Shown here one piece after another: positions 29,833 to 40,410 of a DNA stretch of 64,000 nucleotides (position 1 is its first letter; every line of letters begins with the position of its first letter). The translations under genes were made by a program, and so were the position numbers. The stretch spans positions 2,790,001 through 2,854,000 of the forward strand of contig OX387193.1 in NCBI GenBank assembly GCA_947561395.2, given 5' to 3'. The stretch is from Buxus sempervirens (taxonomy: Eukaryota; Streptophyta; Magnoliopsida; Buxales; Buxaceae). The notes beneath the pieces were generated by a model. The model made no database searches. It worked only from the letters and a program-made list of their open reading frames with translations, and was not told where the DNA came from.

Positions 29833-30295
29833 TACCATTTTTTTGGACAGTTGCTATATTGGAGGAACCATTGTAAGGAATGTCGTTATAAGTTAAATGT
29901 TAAATGTGTTCATACCAGAAAAAAAAAAAAAGGAAATTGTTTATCATCTTTTATTGCAACTATCAGTACAATTTGATTTAGATGTTGACATATAGAACAT
30001 CTAATGATTGTAGAGTTTTACTTTTGAAAATGTAAAAAGAAATTTTTGTTGAAAAAAACCCAACCATGAGATGTCTCATTTAGACCAAAAAAAAAGAAGA
30101 AGAAGAAGACCATACATGCCTCCTTTGGAGAACTTGTGCCTTGACATACAATGACAAATTGCGCAGCTAGCTAGCAAGATCTCAACTCAAGGCAAGTTAT
30201 CAAGCATACTCACTTTGATTTGTCGAGGGTAGGTTTTGAACTTAGACCTTATAAATATCATAAGGTGTTATAAATACCGAAGAGAAAAACTCTTC
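29833..30295. other. Intergenic DNA
   Basis: AT-rich with poly(A) runs near 29920 and 30088; nothing else recognised. Confidence 0.4.
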
Positions 30296-30470
30296 TCGTT
30301 GCATGTTTCCGTCGAAAGCATTTCCTCCATAACCAAATTCCCATGGTTCCGTGAAACCTCCGCTGGGATTGAGTTTGGATGTATGGGACCCCCTTTTGAC
30401 TTAGGCATCCATATGTGCGTTTCACATGGTGCCACTCAATGGTGTCAGCATGAAACGCTCTCGTTTTCGT
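30296..30470. repeat. Diverged dispersed repeat, copy B
   Basis: Same orientation partner of the block at 28066-28230, about 2.2 kb away. Shared words include GAAAGCATTTC, GGTTCCGTGA, GGCATCCAT and GTTTCACATGG. Open frames over it on both strands are short and unrelated to known domains. Confidence 0.5.
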
Positions 30471-31663
30471 CATGCTACTTTTTCGGCATCCCAAGTGCGT
30501 GGCAATAGCCTTTAATAACTAAAATTATAAGAAAAAATAAATGCGGCATGCATAATCATTTTGAATTTAAAGAATCCCAAAAAATGAAAATAAAAATAAA
30601 AGAAAGACCAAAGAGTAGACAGAAAAGAAAAGATAAAAAAGAAAGAAGAAAAAAGAAAAAGTAAAGCAATCAAAAGCACACATAAGATGTGATGTGCTTC
30701 TCCCTTTGTGGTCCTCATAGCAATGATGCAATTACAATATATAAGTTGCTATAATTAAGATGTCACTTTTCTGAAGACTACCAAACTGAAAAAGGGAAAA
30801 ATTTGGAGTCTGCTGTCCGAACATTTTTATTGATCAACTCAAAAGGAATCCTAAATTGCATCGGTGATTGGCACTTAGCATAAAATGCTTTCTTTATTAA
30901 AAGGCCGGCTTTTATAAGTTCTTTTCTTAAAGAAAAGTCTGTGCAATATATTATTTATCTATATGTATATGGTGATGATTCTAATCTATAAATTGGAAAA
31001 AACTTACCACACCTGTGCTCGATTATAATATGTTTATCTCAATAATATAGGAAATAAGATGCCATTTTTTGAAAAAGACAAAAAACTGTCCACCATTTTT
31101 AGATTTTTTTACATATAAACAACTGGCCAACCAAAACCATGGGCCCAAATCCATATATAATTATAATTATAGTTTTAATATATATGGATTAAACTATTAT
31201 TATTTTGGGTAGTTAATTACAGTTTACACCCTTGAGGTTTCAAATAATCCTACTTTTCTCGAGGTTTTCCAAATACCAATTTATTATCTTGAAGTTTGTT
31301 GTGTATAACAATTTCAATGAGACAGGAAGCAAAAAAAAAAAAAAAAAACATATATTGACAACTTTATCCTTAATATATCACATATAAACCTATAAGAACC
31401 CATTTTGCAAGGAGACCTCATTTTGCAAGAATTCTTGTTCAATATATATGTTTTTGCAATAGGAATGACCAATGTCCAATCTTCTTGTGTCTGTATGGTT
31501 GGTGTAATGTCCATATCTATCCATGGCCATACCAGAGCCCTGAGAGGACATTGCAACCAAATGAAAGTCACCATCCACCTAACCCACATTGGAGGTTGTA
31601 CCATGGATGCATGGTGGCACATTATCATATCTGCAAATTATACGTCTCGTACTTTAATAATGA
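30471..31663. other. Intergenic DNA without recognisable genes
   Basis: Purine-rich and AT-rich low-complexity stretches. The overlapping open frames on both strands near 31310-31760 are not supported by domains. Confidence 0.4.
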
Positions 31664-31936
31664 CTAGCTGGTGCATGTGTAGTACTGAATGTATAATTAA
31701 AAAGGTAGACAGAAAGGTAATGGCTTTGCAACTGATTATTAAGTCTAAAAAACATTGAGTCATATTAAGTTTTAAAAATTCTACCAAAAAAAATATTAAG
31801 TTTTAAAAACATTGAGGCAGATTTGACTATTATACCCTTTTATTAATGATGTGTAAGGGCTATTTTGGAAAATCAGCACACTTTGATTGGCCCAATTCCC
31901 AAGGGGGCGCCTCCCATCATATATAGTATCCATAGA
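31664..31936 (-). mobile_element. Short non-autonomous Helitron-like element, copy 4
   Basis: On the minus strand it starts TCTATGGATACTATATATGATG after an A. It ends AGTACTACACATGCACCAGCTAG before a T. It matches copies at 12522 and 63592, for example TTCCCAAGGGGGCGCC near the 5' end and CCCTTACACATCATTA inside. It has itself been hit by a minimal LINE insertion at 31779-31792. Confidence 0.7.
31779..31792 (+). mobile_element. Minimal LINE insertion (14 bp) inside a Helitron
   Basis: ATATTAAGTTTTAAAAA occurs at 31762-31778 and 31793-31809, a perfect 17 bp duplication. The insert is TTCTACCAAAAAAA. The LINE tail at 32016-32160 ends TTTCTACCAAAAATAAAA on its own strand, which is the same terminus. 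Confidence 0.6.
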
Positions 31937-32015
31937 TTGGAAATTTGATTGTATTTTACCGAGGGTGTAAGTGAAATCTTATTATGGGAAAAATCTCTAT
32001 TAGAAATGGAGCTGC

Positions 32016-32160
32016 TTTATTTATTTATTATTATTTTATTTTTGGTAGAAAAAAAAATGGGAAGGGAGCTACCAACGCAATCAAACCCCGCTAGCGTAAC
32101 AATAGGGGCTTCCTCCCTATTGCGGAATGTTTGGATTGAGCCATAGCTACCAAATCAACA
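32016..32160 (-). mobile_element. LINE 3' tail fragment
   Basis: On the minus strand the sequence runs through GGGAGGAAGCCCCTATTG and GTTGGTAGCTCCC to TTTTTTTTTCTACCAAAAATAAAATAATAAT, a form typical of plant LINE 3' ends. The 5' border is uncertain and no target duplication was found. No intact coding sequence. Confidence 0.45.
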
Positions 32161-33132
32161 CCGCCTTAATTAGGGGAATTGAACCTTTAATACAACACCA
32201 CGAGGAGAGTGCACCGTTCATGCAGGCAAAGATAATTGCCCTAGTCCGTAGACTAACCCTCAAGCAAGGCAAGAGATTTGATCCTTACACCTTTGACCTC
32301 TAACAAACTACATGGGATTGTAATGTTGAGCCTTTAATTTCATATGCATAGTTATATTAACAGCTATTAATTTAAGCTTTAAAGTCTACCAATTGCTTAA
32401 TATAAACAAATGGTAGCTTCTTGGGATATATTATTTTAACCAAGGTGTATGTCATGTATTTGTCCTCCCTATACGTGTTTGTAGTAGTTAAGATTACAAG
32501 GAAGTAACGAGGTTTAACGAATAAATAACTTAATAAACAAATTCTCAAAATTTAAATAACCTAATAAATCTCGTCAGATATCTTGCTCCTTGAATCAGTC
32601 TATGCATTGAGTTGATGCTCATACTCCAAAAACATAATTATTAAAGTGATCATACCCTACCTAATGAAAAAATAAATTAGCAAACTTTAATTTACAAAAG
32701 GATTTCTGAGCACAGCTGCCAAACTTCATTTGAAAAAGAAAAAAACAAGGGTTCAAATTCTTACATCTATGTACACCGGACCCGTTCATATAAATTTTGT
32801 AACGGTGTTCAAAGTCCAGCCCAGACTGTAAAACGCCCCTACAATCTAACCAATGTTGGGAAGCGTGGCCCAATAGCCCAATTCAGATCCACCACCTATA
32901 AATGGTCTCATGTCATACGGCTGGCTTAAACTTGCAGAAATAGAATAAACGTCGGTCACCAAGAAACCGACCCGCCGGCGATTAGTCATTCCCTGCATAC
33001 ACTTACATAATTCACTTCGTCTCAGTCTCTCAGAAAGCTAATTCCTTACAAGAAAGAAAAAGCAATATCGAGACAAGTCTCCTCACAAAAACGGGAAAAA
33101 GACAAGTAAATAAACAAAGAAGATTGCACCGA
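32161..33132. other. Intergenic DNA downstream of the PP2C gene
   Basis: Nothing recognised except the presumed PP2C 3' UTR just left of 33133. Confidence 0.45.
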
Positions 33133-34343
33133 CTACGATTTTTTCAGTTCGACAACAACAATACTGATGTTGTCTTTGCTCCCTCTAGCCATGGCCAGCC
33201 CGGCTAGCACGGCTGCTGCATCGGCGGCGCTGCCTCGGCTTTCGGACTCCGGGAAGGTCTTCTTTATCTGACCATTCAAACATTTTCTCACGACACTGCA
33301 TGCACAATCGTTTGATACTACATCCCACAGACCATCGGTGGCAAGTATCAGGAATTCGTCGTCGTCCCTTCGACGACTCACTGTGACTTCTGGTTCTGCT
33401 ATCACGAACGGTTTGAGATACTGATCCCCTTTTTGGATGTAAAAGATCAAAACAACCATCTGGTCAATATCTACTGTGATCATCTACGATTGTAAATGAA
33501 TATTTTTTATTTAAAAAAATCATGAGACTCGCGCTTACCAATGGATCGTGAAGTAGCAAGCACTCCGAGGACGCGGTAGCCGTTCCAGTTTATGACCCTT
33601 CCACCGGCAGATTCAACTCTCTCCATTTCATCAGGTCTGTCAGGCTGCCAAAGGGGGAAGGTTCTTAATACAACAAACTCAATGACAACCAATAAGATGC
33701 ATGCATGAGGTACTATTTTCATTAATAAATATATTATTACTTTGATATATTTCTAATGCAGCCGGTTCAACCCCAAACCCCTATTACCAACCCGACAGAG
33801 CCAGGTTCGGGTATGGTATTTGGTAAACCTTTATAGGAGTGAATTCGGGTTTACAAAAGAACCCGCCCGTCGCCATCCCCTACACCAGATGTGCAGAACA
33901 GACGGCCGCCTTCTCCAAGTGTTAGCTAGTTAACGACTGTACCTTTAATTGGATCATACCTTTAATTGGATCATAGCAAAGGTGAAACGAACGAAGACAT
34001 GATACCTAAATTGCCCCAGTAACTTTGAAGGACACTTGGAAGCCTCAGAAGCACAATCATCATATACGTGACACGTTATGGAAAATCTGGTACCAGACTG
34101 CACTTGGCGCCAACTGATTCTAAGTGCAAAGTTTGGAATTCACCGCCCAAATATCGCTTTTAGATCACCTAAACAGGATAAAACTTCAAATGCCTCACCG
34201 ACAGCTTGGCCCTACAAAACCCTAGCTCAAGCAAAAATATGCATCTATCTTATTTATTTTACCCAAATATGAGCATTGAACAAACCCCTAAAGTCCATGA
34301 TTTAGAACATCAGATCCTTTCATTTACAGTAGAACTGCAATGG

Positions 34344-34384
<41 letters not shown>

Positions 34385-35575
34385 AAACAAATAAATAGAC
34401 TACAACTAAAGAAATATTAGAACTTCTTATAATCCTGCAATTCTACCAGTTCTGTTATCTTCCCACAAGATAGTATCACTCAGATCAAACTCGCCCCTAG
34501 GAAGTTCATATGTACTCAAGTCCTTAGTTTCAATCTTGTACGAAGCCTGTGCAAAATCTATACTTGTAATTAACAATCTATATCTAAGCATTTACACCAT
34601 CAAACCCAATGTAATAATCATACGAATCGACACAAAAAGCCCTAATCAAACTTCAATTATAAAGGAAGCCATGAATGAAAACTTATGAAAATTAGGTTAA
34701 TACACAAGCAGGGAGTACCAACTTACTACCTTATGATCACAAGACAATGGCACGGCGACGCCTTTACGCGACAATACAGCTCTGGAATCGCCACAGTTAG
34801 CGACGATGAGTTGCTCCGCCGCCACAAGCGCCACAACCGCCGTCGACCCGACCGTCTTCGTCGACGTTGACCCGCTTTCGACCTGAAATACACTATCCCT
34901 GACTTCATCGTCCATCTTAGAAAAACTGGCCGCCATCACCTCCTCCCAAACGAGTTTACTCCCGCTTCCGGTCAGTTCCAAACCCTTTCGAGCTTCAACC
35001 TCCTTAACCACCAGACGGTGTAAACGGTCACGGCATGCCTGCGCAACCTTTGACCCACCATGCCCGTCGTAAACCGCAAAGAAATCAAAGCACCCAAACT
35101 CACCCGACAGAAACCCCGGTAACACCATGACCGCATCTTCCATTTCCCTCCGCCGACCGATCAAAGATATTGACCCATAAGACACACCATTATAACAAGG
35201 CAACGCCTCTCCCCGTTCCGCATCGTTACACCCGTCGACTAGAATCCCCACAGACGAAGGATCACTCTCCGCCGAGTTTTCGGACGAAGGAGGTGGACGG
35301 GGTGGCTCAGACACTACCTTAACAGGCCCGTTTATGGTATTCAGATTCGATATCGGAATAGCATTCGAATCAGGAGACGGTGTCACCTTCTTACGATCTA
35401 ATCTTCCATGCTTTATGCAGTTAGCATTATCCGATACACGATCGCTCTCCGTCACGATGGTTTCCATCGAACAAAGAGCCTTCAAGCGCCGGATTACCAG
35501 TCTCTTCTGGCGAGCGTTCCACGCTTTCTTTACACAAATCTCACTCACCTTCCCCGAACACGGCGACATCTTCAC
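33133..35575 (-). CDS. Clade A protein phosphatase 2C (ABA co-receptor type)
   Basis: Mg/Mn-dependent Ser/Thr phosphatase of the group that inhibits SnRK2 kinases and is itself inhibited by ABA-bound PYR/PYL receptors. Exons 35575-34730, 33644-33539 and 33428-33133 encode 415 aa with consistent phases. The catalytic core starts near residue 130 ([17 protein letters not shown]) and shows the metal motifs [42 protein letters not shown] and [11 protein letters not shown]. The clade A Trp lock is present in [20 protein letters not shown]. That separates it from other PP2Cs and suggests receptor binding. Overall it resembles PP2CA/HAI/AHG1; I cannot assign one ortholog. The N-terminal 120 residues are poorly conserved and basic ([19 protein letters not shown]). 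ACGTG elements lie upstream, which fits the ABA induction usual in this clade. Confidence 0.93.
34347..34382. repeat. (TC)18 microsatellite in PP2C intron 1
   Basis: Uninterrupted TC repeat of 36 bp within the intron between 34729 and 33645. Confidence 0.9.
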
Positions 35576-35782
35576 CTCTAACCATCTGAGTTCCAGAACA
35601 CTCAGAAATCTCTTTTACGCAGACGAGGCGATAGATAAACAAGATTCAAAAACATTTTGGAGAGAAAGAGAAATGGAATCTCGACCGTCGTATATCAAGA
35701 GCCGTTGGATGGTCGACACCTGTCGTACCATGCAGCAGACTTTGCTGGTAACCGCATCACGACTTAGAGCCTCTGAGGCGAT

Positions 35783-36030
35783 ACGTGGACGGATCCGGAA
35801 CGGTAAGGTACAAATGGAACGTGGATTACACTGTTCTTGATTTGCATTTGGCCGGCGACGTTGATGGGTGAACTTGTACGTGTGAAGTGAAGAAAAGATA
35901 ACGTGGCGTTCCGAGTCGGCGAGTTGAAGCGACGTAGCGTGGGAGAAGAAGGATCTCTTTAACTAGCTTCTCTCCTCTGACAAAGCATGTTGACTCCTTC
36001 GCTTCTGCGGCGACCTCTAGCACACGTGTC
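35783..36030 (-). promoter_or_regulatory. Cluster of four ACGTG elements upstream of the PP2C gene
   Basis: ACGTGG at 35783, ACGTGT at 35879, ACGTGGC at 35901 and CACACGTGTC at 36021 lie 210 to 455 bp upstream of the PP2C start codon. Multiple ABREs are typical of ABA-induced promoters and of the negative feedback by which ABA raises clade A PP2C transcripts. The promoter role is inferred from position and motif. Confidence 0.5.
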
Positions 36031-36766
36031 GTCTGGATGCGTACGGGGCAGCGTATCTTTGTGATCTTCCCAGATTTTCCACGCTTTTAATATCCGGAAA
36101 AATTGGTTTTAAATGATCTTTTTTCAACATGATTTAGATTCAATGACACAATTATTGATTTAACATAATTAAGAATCACTATGCTGATAACTAGTAAACT
36201 CTGCAAGGATCTGACTAGCAGATCCTCATTCGTAAATCTAAAACAAAGCTTCAGTGTTGATGCATTCATTCTCATGGATTGCTGATCTTCATGGTGAATG
36301 AAGTGATTAGTGAGGCTGCTCTCTGTATTAGAATGTTATGTTACACAAAACTTACATCTTCAATCGGCTTGATTACATCATCACCAGCAGCATCAGCCTC
36401 ATATGCCTAAGATGTGCAGTTTAAGCAGCACCATCGAGTCTTTCAGCGGTCCCAAGATCTCGCCGCCGGTGGTACTGGTGCTGGCTCCAATACCACGTAG
36501 AACACCGTTCTTACCAACAGCTCAAACCAGTAGAAGGGGTGAGCTTTATATATTTAATATATTCCTTAACATGTGATCAGTTGGGAATCAAACAGTGTTT
36601 GGCAGGTTGATCCCAACATTCTCAATCTCCTTTTGACCCATCAGGTTCTGCAATGCCATCCCATTTGCATGTCTTTGAGGCAAAAAGATCAGCAGAATGC
36701 AGCTTCCATACATAGATCAAAAGGAGGTAGAAGCTTACAGCAGTTTGATCCGCTCGATTAACATTG
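36031..36766. other. Region between the PP2C promoter and the PPR gene
   Basis: No coding region seen. The part next to 36766 should be the PPR 3' UTR. Confidence 0.45.
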
Positions 36767-39337
36767 TCACCAGTAATCGTTGCAGGAACACATACCATCC
36801 TTGATGTGATGAAAGCGATTCGAGTCTCTGATCACAATTTCTCGCCCTGTTACCACTGAGATGAATTTAATGGCAGTATGACAATCTCCACACACACGGA
36901 GGTTCTTAAATATCCGAATAGGTCTTGATCTGGATGTGCTTATAAGACCAAAAGCCACTGCTATCTTCTCACTGTGTTGAAACAGATACTGCTCCTTTTG
37001 CTCTTCCTCCACGTCATGAAGAACAAAATCCGTATCAGGGATGTAACCCATGTCTTTTATTTCACAAGCTAAGCGATCCAACTCTGCATATATCTCTTGT
37101 GCTTGGGGATGTAAAGTGTCCCCCACATGAAACTCATGAATCTTGTTTTCTATCTCTATCCAGCTACAACCTGCTTCTTTCATCAGTTTTCTCTCTTTCA
37201 TGCTCTTCCTGATATTGACCACTTTATCCCACTGGCTCTTTGAAGCATACAAGTTTGAAAGTAAGACATATGCAGCAGGATCATAGGGATCTAGCTCTAA
37301 AATATGCTTAGCTGCAAGCTCGCCGAGCTTCATATTTTTGTGAACTCGGGAAGCTCCAAGCAATGTGCGCCACACCAGACTGTCGGCCTTGAAAGGCATC
37401 GAATAGATGAAATCAAGAGCTTCTTCAAGAAAGCCTGATCTTCCAAGTATATCAACCATGCAAGCATAATGCTCCATTTTTGGGACAAGACCATATTCTT
37501 TATTCATGGAGTTGAAGTGTTTCCATCCCTCAGCAATCATGCCCACATGGCTACAAGCTGATAGAACTGCAATGTAGGTAATCTCATTCGGCCTTATACC
37601 TCTATCAATCATTTCGTGGAACATGGATAGAGATCTCCTTGCATATCCGTGTTTTGCAAAGCCAGTGATCATTGAAGTCCAAGAGATAACATTTCGTTCT
37701 TCCATCTTATTAAAAATTTGGGTGGCAGCCTCTACATTCCCACACCTGGAATACATGGAAACCAATGCATTGCAAATACGTTGATCTGACTCAAATCCCA
37801 CTTTCAGCAACCGGGCATGGAGCTGTTCTCCCTTACCAATTGCACCAATACTTGCAGCCCCACTCAAAAGGCTAGCAAATGTGTGAGCACTAACCCCAAT
37901 TTCTGAGTTCTCAATTTGAGAGAAGATCTCAAAAGCTTCTTCAGAGTTCATATTCTTGGCATACCCATCGACAATTGTGTTGTAAGAAACCAGATTCTTC
38001 TCAAACAGAATGTCAAAAGCTTTCCGCGCCTCTTCCATCCTACCTGATCGACAATACATGCTAATGAGAGAATTTCCCACACAGTCAACTGACGCAAGAC
38101 CTAGTTTAACAACATGGGCATAGACCTGTCCACCGACATTCAAATCAGAGAGATTTGCACAAGCTTTGAAAATGGCAGAAAATGTGAACTGATTAGGACG
38201 AACTTGCCCCTGTATCATCTCAAAGAAAAGTTCAATTGCTTGCTTATCATGTGCTCCAAACTGCACATATCCTGTGATGATAGCAGTCCAGGACATTACA
38301 TTATGATCAGGCATCCGGTCGAATACTTTCCTCGAATTCTCCACTGATCCATCTGCTGCACACTTTGCATACAAGTCCACCAGACTACACCCAACACAAA
38401 CATCCAAAGCCAATCCAGAATGAATAGCTCGAGAGTGGAGTTGCTGCCCAAGTTGCAGTGACCCTAACTCTGCACAAGCCGAAATAACACTGCTGAGAGT
38501 GAACCGATCAGGGACAAATCCATTCATCTCCATATCCACAAATAAGTCAATTGCTTCCCGTGCAGAACCAAGTTGGCTGTATCTAGTAATCATCAATGTC
38601 CACGTAACCACATTTTTCTCAGGCATATTGTCGAACACCCTTCTTGCCGAAACCAAGTCACACCTACCCTTCGTAAACATATCAATTAACGAGCACCCAA
38701 CACACAAATCTGATTCAAAATACCCAGTTTTGATCACAAACCCAAATATTACGATTCCAATCCAAGCATACTCACCATTGGAGCATGCCTGAAGAACCGC
38801 AGCAAAGCAAAACTCGTTAGGGTACAGTCCAGATTCAAGCATCTGATAGAATGTGGCTATGGCTTCTGCTCCCTTATTATTATGAGCAAAGCACGAGATC
38901 ATTGCACTCCAAGAAACCAAATCTCTATCCTTTCCCATCCCTTCAAAAATGTCAGCAGCAGTTTCCCAGTCTCCGCATTTCGAGTACAAGCTGATAAGAG
39001 AGTTCAGTACAACAGTGTCGAGTTGGAGCCCAGACCCAACCAAACGGGCGTGTATGACCTTCCCACGATCGAGGTTGCGGGTTCTGATACAAGATTTGAG
39101 CAGAACTGAGTAGGTAACTATATCTGGCTCGATTCCCTGTTTGGTCATGAGATCAAGTGCGGAGAGGGCTTGACCAAGATGACCTCCATCGGCAAGGCGG
39201 ATCAAGCGGTGCTTCAGAGTTTCGAAGTTGGGATGTTTCACGATCAGTGGTGGAGAACCCTTTTGGCGGGAAGGGATCGAAGGTTTGAATGTCGGTGGGA
39301 CGATCTTGGCGGTACTGCAGAGGCACGGAACGATCAT
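36767..39337 (-). CDS. EMB2261: DYW-class pentatricopeptide repeat protein, EMB2261-like
   Basis: RNA-binding organelle protein of the PLS-DYW type, which directs C-to-U editing of specific transcripts. It is a single open frame of 856 aa without introns, as usual for the family. The N-terminal 40 residues, rich in Ser, Pro and Lys, look like a plastid or mitochondrial transit peptide. PLS repeats run from about residue 70 to 660 (e.g. NVVTWTLMITRYSQLG, NVISWTSMITGFAKHG), followed by E/E+ motifs (VWRTLLGASRVHKN, CSWIEIENKIHEFHVGD). The DYW deaminase-like domain contains HSEKIAVAFG, CGDCH and the C-terminal CSCNDYW. The HxE and CxxCH zinc-site residues are intact, so it may be catalytically active. 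It aligns along its whole length with Arabidopsis At3g49170, whose loss is embryo-lethal; orthology is inferred from overall similarity. Confidence 0.95.
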   Translation of the reverse strand: MIVPCLCSTAKIVPPTFKPSIPSRQKGSPPLIVKHPNFETLKHRLIRLADGGHLGQALSALDLMTKQGIEPDIVTYSVLLKSCIRTRNLDRGKVIHARLVGSGLQLDTVVLNSLISLYSKCGDWETAADIFEGMGKDRDLVSWSAMISCFAHNNKGAEAIATFYQMLESGLYPNEFCFAAVLQACSNGEYAWIGIVIFGFVIKTGYFESDLCVGCSLIDMFTKGRCDLVSARRVFDNMPEKNVVTWTLMITRYSQLGSAREAIDLFVDMEMNGFVPDRFTLSSVISACAELGSLQLGQQLHSRAIHSGLALDVCVGCSLVDLYAKCAADGSVENSRKVFDRMPDHNVMSWTAIITGYVQFGAHDKQAIELFFEMIQGQVRPNQFTFSAIFKACANLSDLNVGGQVYAHVVKLGLASVDCVGNSLISMYCRSGRMEEARKAFDILFEKNLVSYNTIVDGYAKNMNSEEAFEIFSQIENSEIGVSAHTFASLLSGAASIGAIGKGEQLHARLLKVGFESDQRICNALVSMYSRCGNVEAATQIFNKMEERNVISWTSMITGFAKHGYARRSLSMFHEMIDRGIRPNEITYIAVLSACSHVGMIAEGWKHFNSMNKEYGLVPKMEHYACMVDILGRSGFLEEALDFIYSMPFKADSLVWRTLLGASRVHKNMKLGELAAKHILELDPYDPAAYVLLSNLYASKSQWDKVVNIRKSMKERKLMKEAGCSWIEIENKIHEFHVGDTLHPQAQEIYAELDRLACEIKDMGYIPDTDFVLHDVEEEQKEQYLFQHSEKIAVAFGLISTSRSRPIRIFKNLRVCGDCHTAIKFISVVTGREIVIRDSNRFHHIKDGMCSCNDYW

Positions 39338-39660
39338 GTTTCATCGTCCAACGGTCGAAATGACGGTAAGCGTCTAACAATAAGAAAGTCTTTATTTATT
39401 CATCTTTTAAGAAAATCGTTTCTTTCGAAAATCCGCTATCTATTAATCATATTCCACCAGTTCACCAAACCGACCGCCTCGTTACCCTTGGGAACCCCAT
39501 GTGTCATAATCACAGCACCACCTGTGGCTGTAACTAGGGCTGCTAGACTTACAACGAGACACCTTATGGTCATCTATATTATATCTATACCTAATATAAA
39601 GAACACACTTTGTCCATTTAGATTCAGTCATTTTATTTTCTATAATTGAAACTAAGGTAA
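39338..39660. other. Upstream region of the PPR gene
   Basis: Presumed promoter of EMB2261-like. A Helitron-like start (TCTATATTATATCTATACCTAATATAAAG) occurs near 39569, and a related CCTATACCTAATATAAA near 40461, but no 3' end was found. Confidence 0.35.
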
Positions 39661-39668
39661 ACCTCTTT

Positions 39669-40410
39669 ATAAAACGACAGCAATTGCCGCCACACTTTAA
39701 CCATTCAGTCGTTTTTTTTTTTATAAAACGACACACTGGCCGCAATTCTTCCTTCAAATAATTTAGTTTCAGTTATTTAATTTTTATAATTAAAAATAAG
39801 GTATATTTTAAGAGAAAATTAATTTTTAGTGGTGCTTTATCAATTATTTAAGATTTAGTCATCAACGTTTTCAGTTTTAACTTTTAATGCACCTTTATCA
39901 AAATAATTGATTTTTAGTACCATTTTACTTTTACAAATCCAATATTCCAAAAATGCCCTTATATCACTCATCCAAATGATTTGTACAAATCATTTTATTA
40001 ATTTGTACAAACTAATTTATTAACTTGTACAAGTCATTTTATTGACTTGTACAAGCTAATTTATTAACTTATACAAGTCATTTTATTGTTTGTACAAGTC
40101 CCGAAAGTAAGTTGTATAAGGATATTTTTAAGTTGTATAAGGGTATTTTTGGAAAAATGTTTGTGTAACAGTGAAATAGCACTAAAAATTAATTATTTTG
40201 ATAAAGATATACTAAAAATTAAAACTTAAAACTTTGCTGACTAAATCTTAAATAATTTGATAAAATACCACTAAAAATTACTTTTTAATAAAACGACAGC
40301 ACTATTGAAAATAAGTATATTTTTGATAGAACGACAACACTATTGAAAATAAGGTATATATTTTATAAAACGACAACACTATTGAAAAATCAGGTAATTT
40401 TTAAAAATAT
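39669..40410. repeat. Degenerate ATAAAACGACA tandem array split by a foldback element
   Basis: Units starting ATAAAACGACA occur at about 39669 and 39722 on the left and at about 40289, 40328 and 40367 on the right. The right-hand units are about 39 bp and share CACTATTGAAAATAAGGTATAT; the left part also ends AAAATAAGGTATATTTTAAG. The inverted-repeat element at 39812-40296 lies in the middle. Confidence 0.55.
39812..40296. mobile_element. Foldback element with about 110 bp inverted repeats and a GTACAAG core
   Basis: The left arm (about 39812-39928) contains ATTTTTAGTGGTGCTTTATC and ATTTAAGATTTAGTCATCAA. The right arm (about 40178-40296) is its reverse complement, with ATTTTTAGTGGTATTTTATC and ATTTAAGATTTAGTCAGCAA. 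The interior (39970-40130) is made of repeats of about 22 bp around the palindrome GACTTGTACAAGTC, alternating with TTTATTA. No coding capacity and no clear target duplication. Confidence 0.65.

Noticed and set aside
30512-30718. Short frame resembling a membrane protein
   Set aside because: Phe/Ser-rich translation of a purine-rich low-complexity tract.
35334-35840. 168-codon plus-strand open frame over the PP2C start
   Set aside because: It is antisense to a clear PP2C exon and has no domain.
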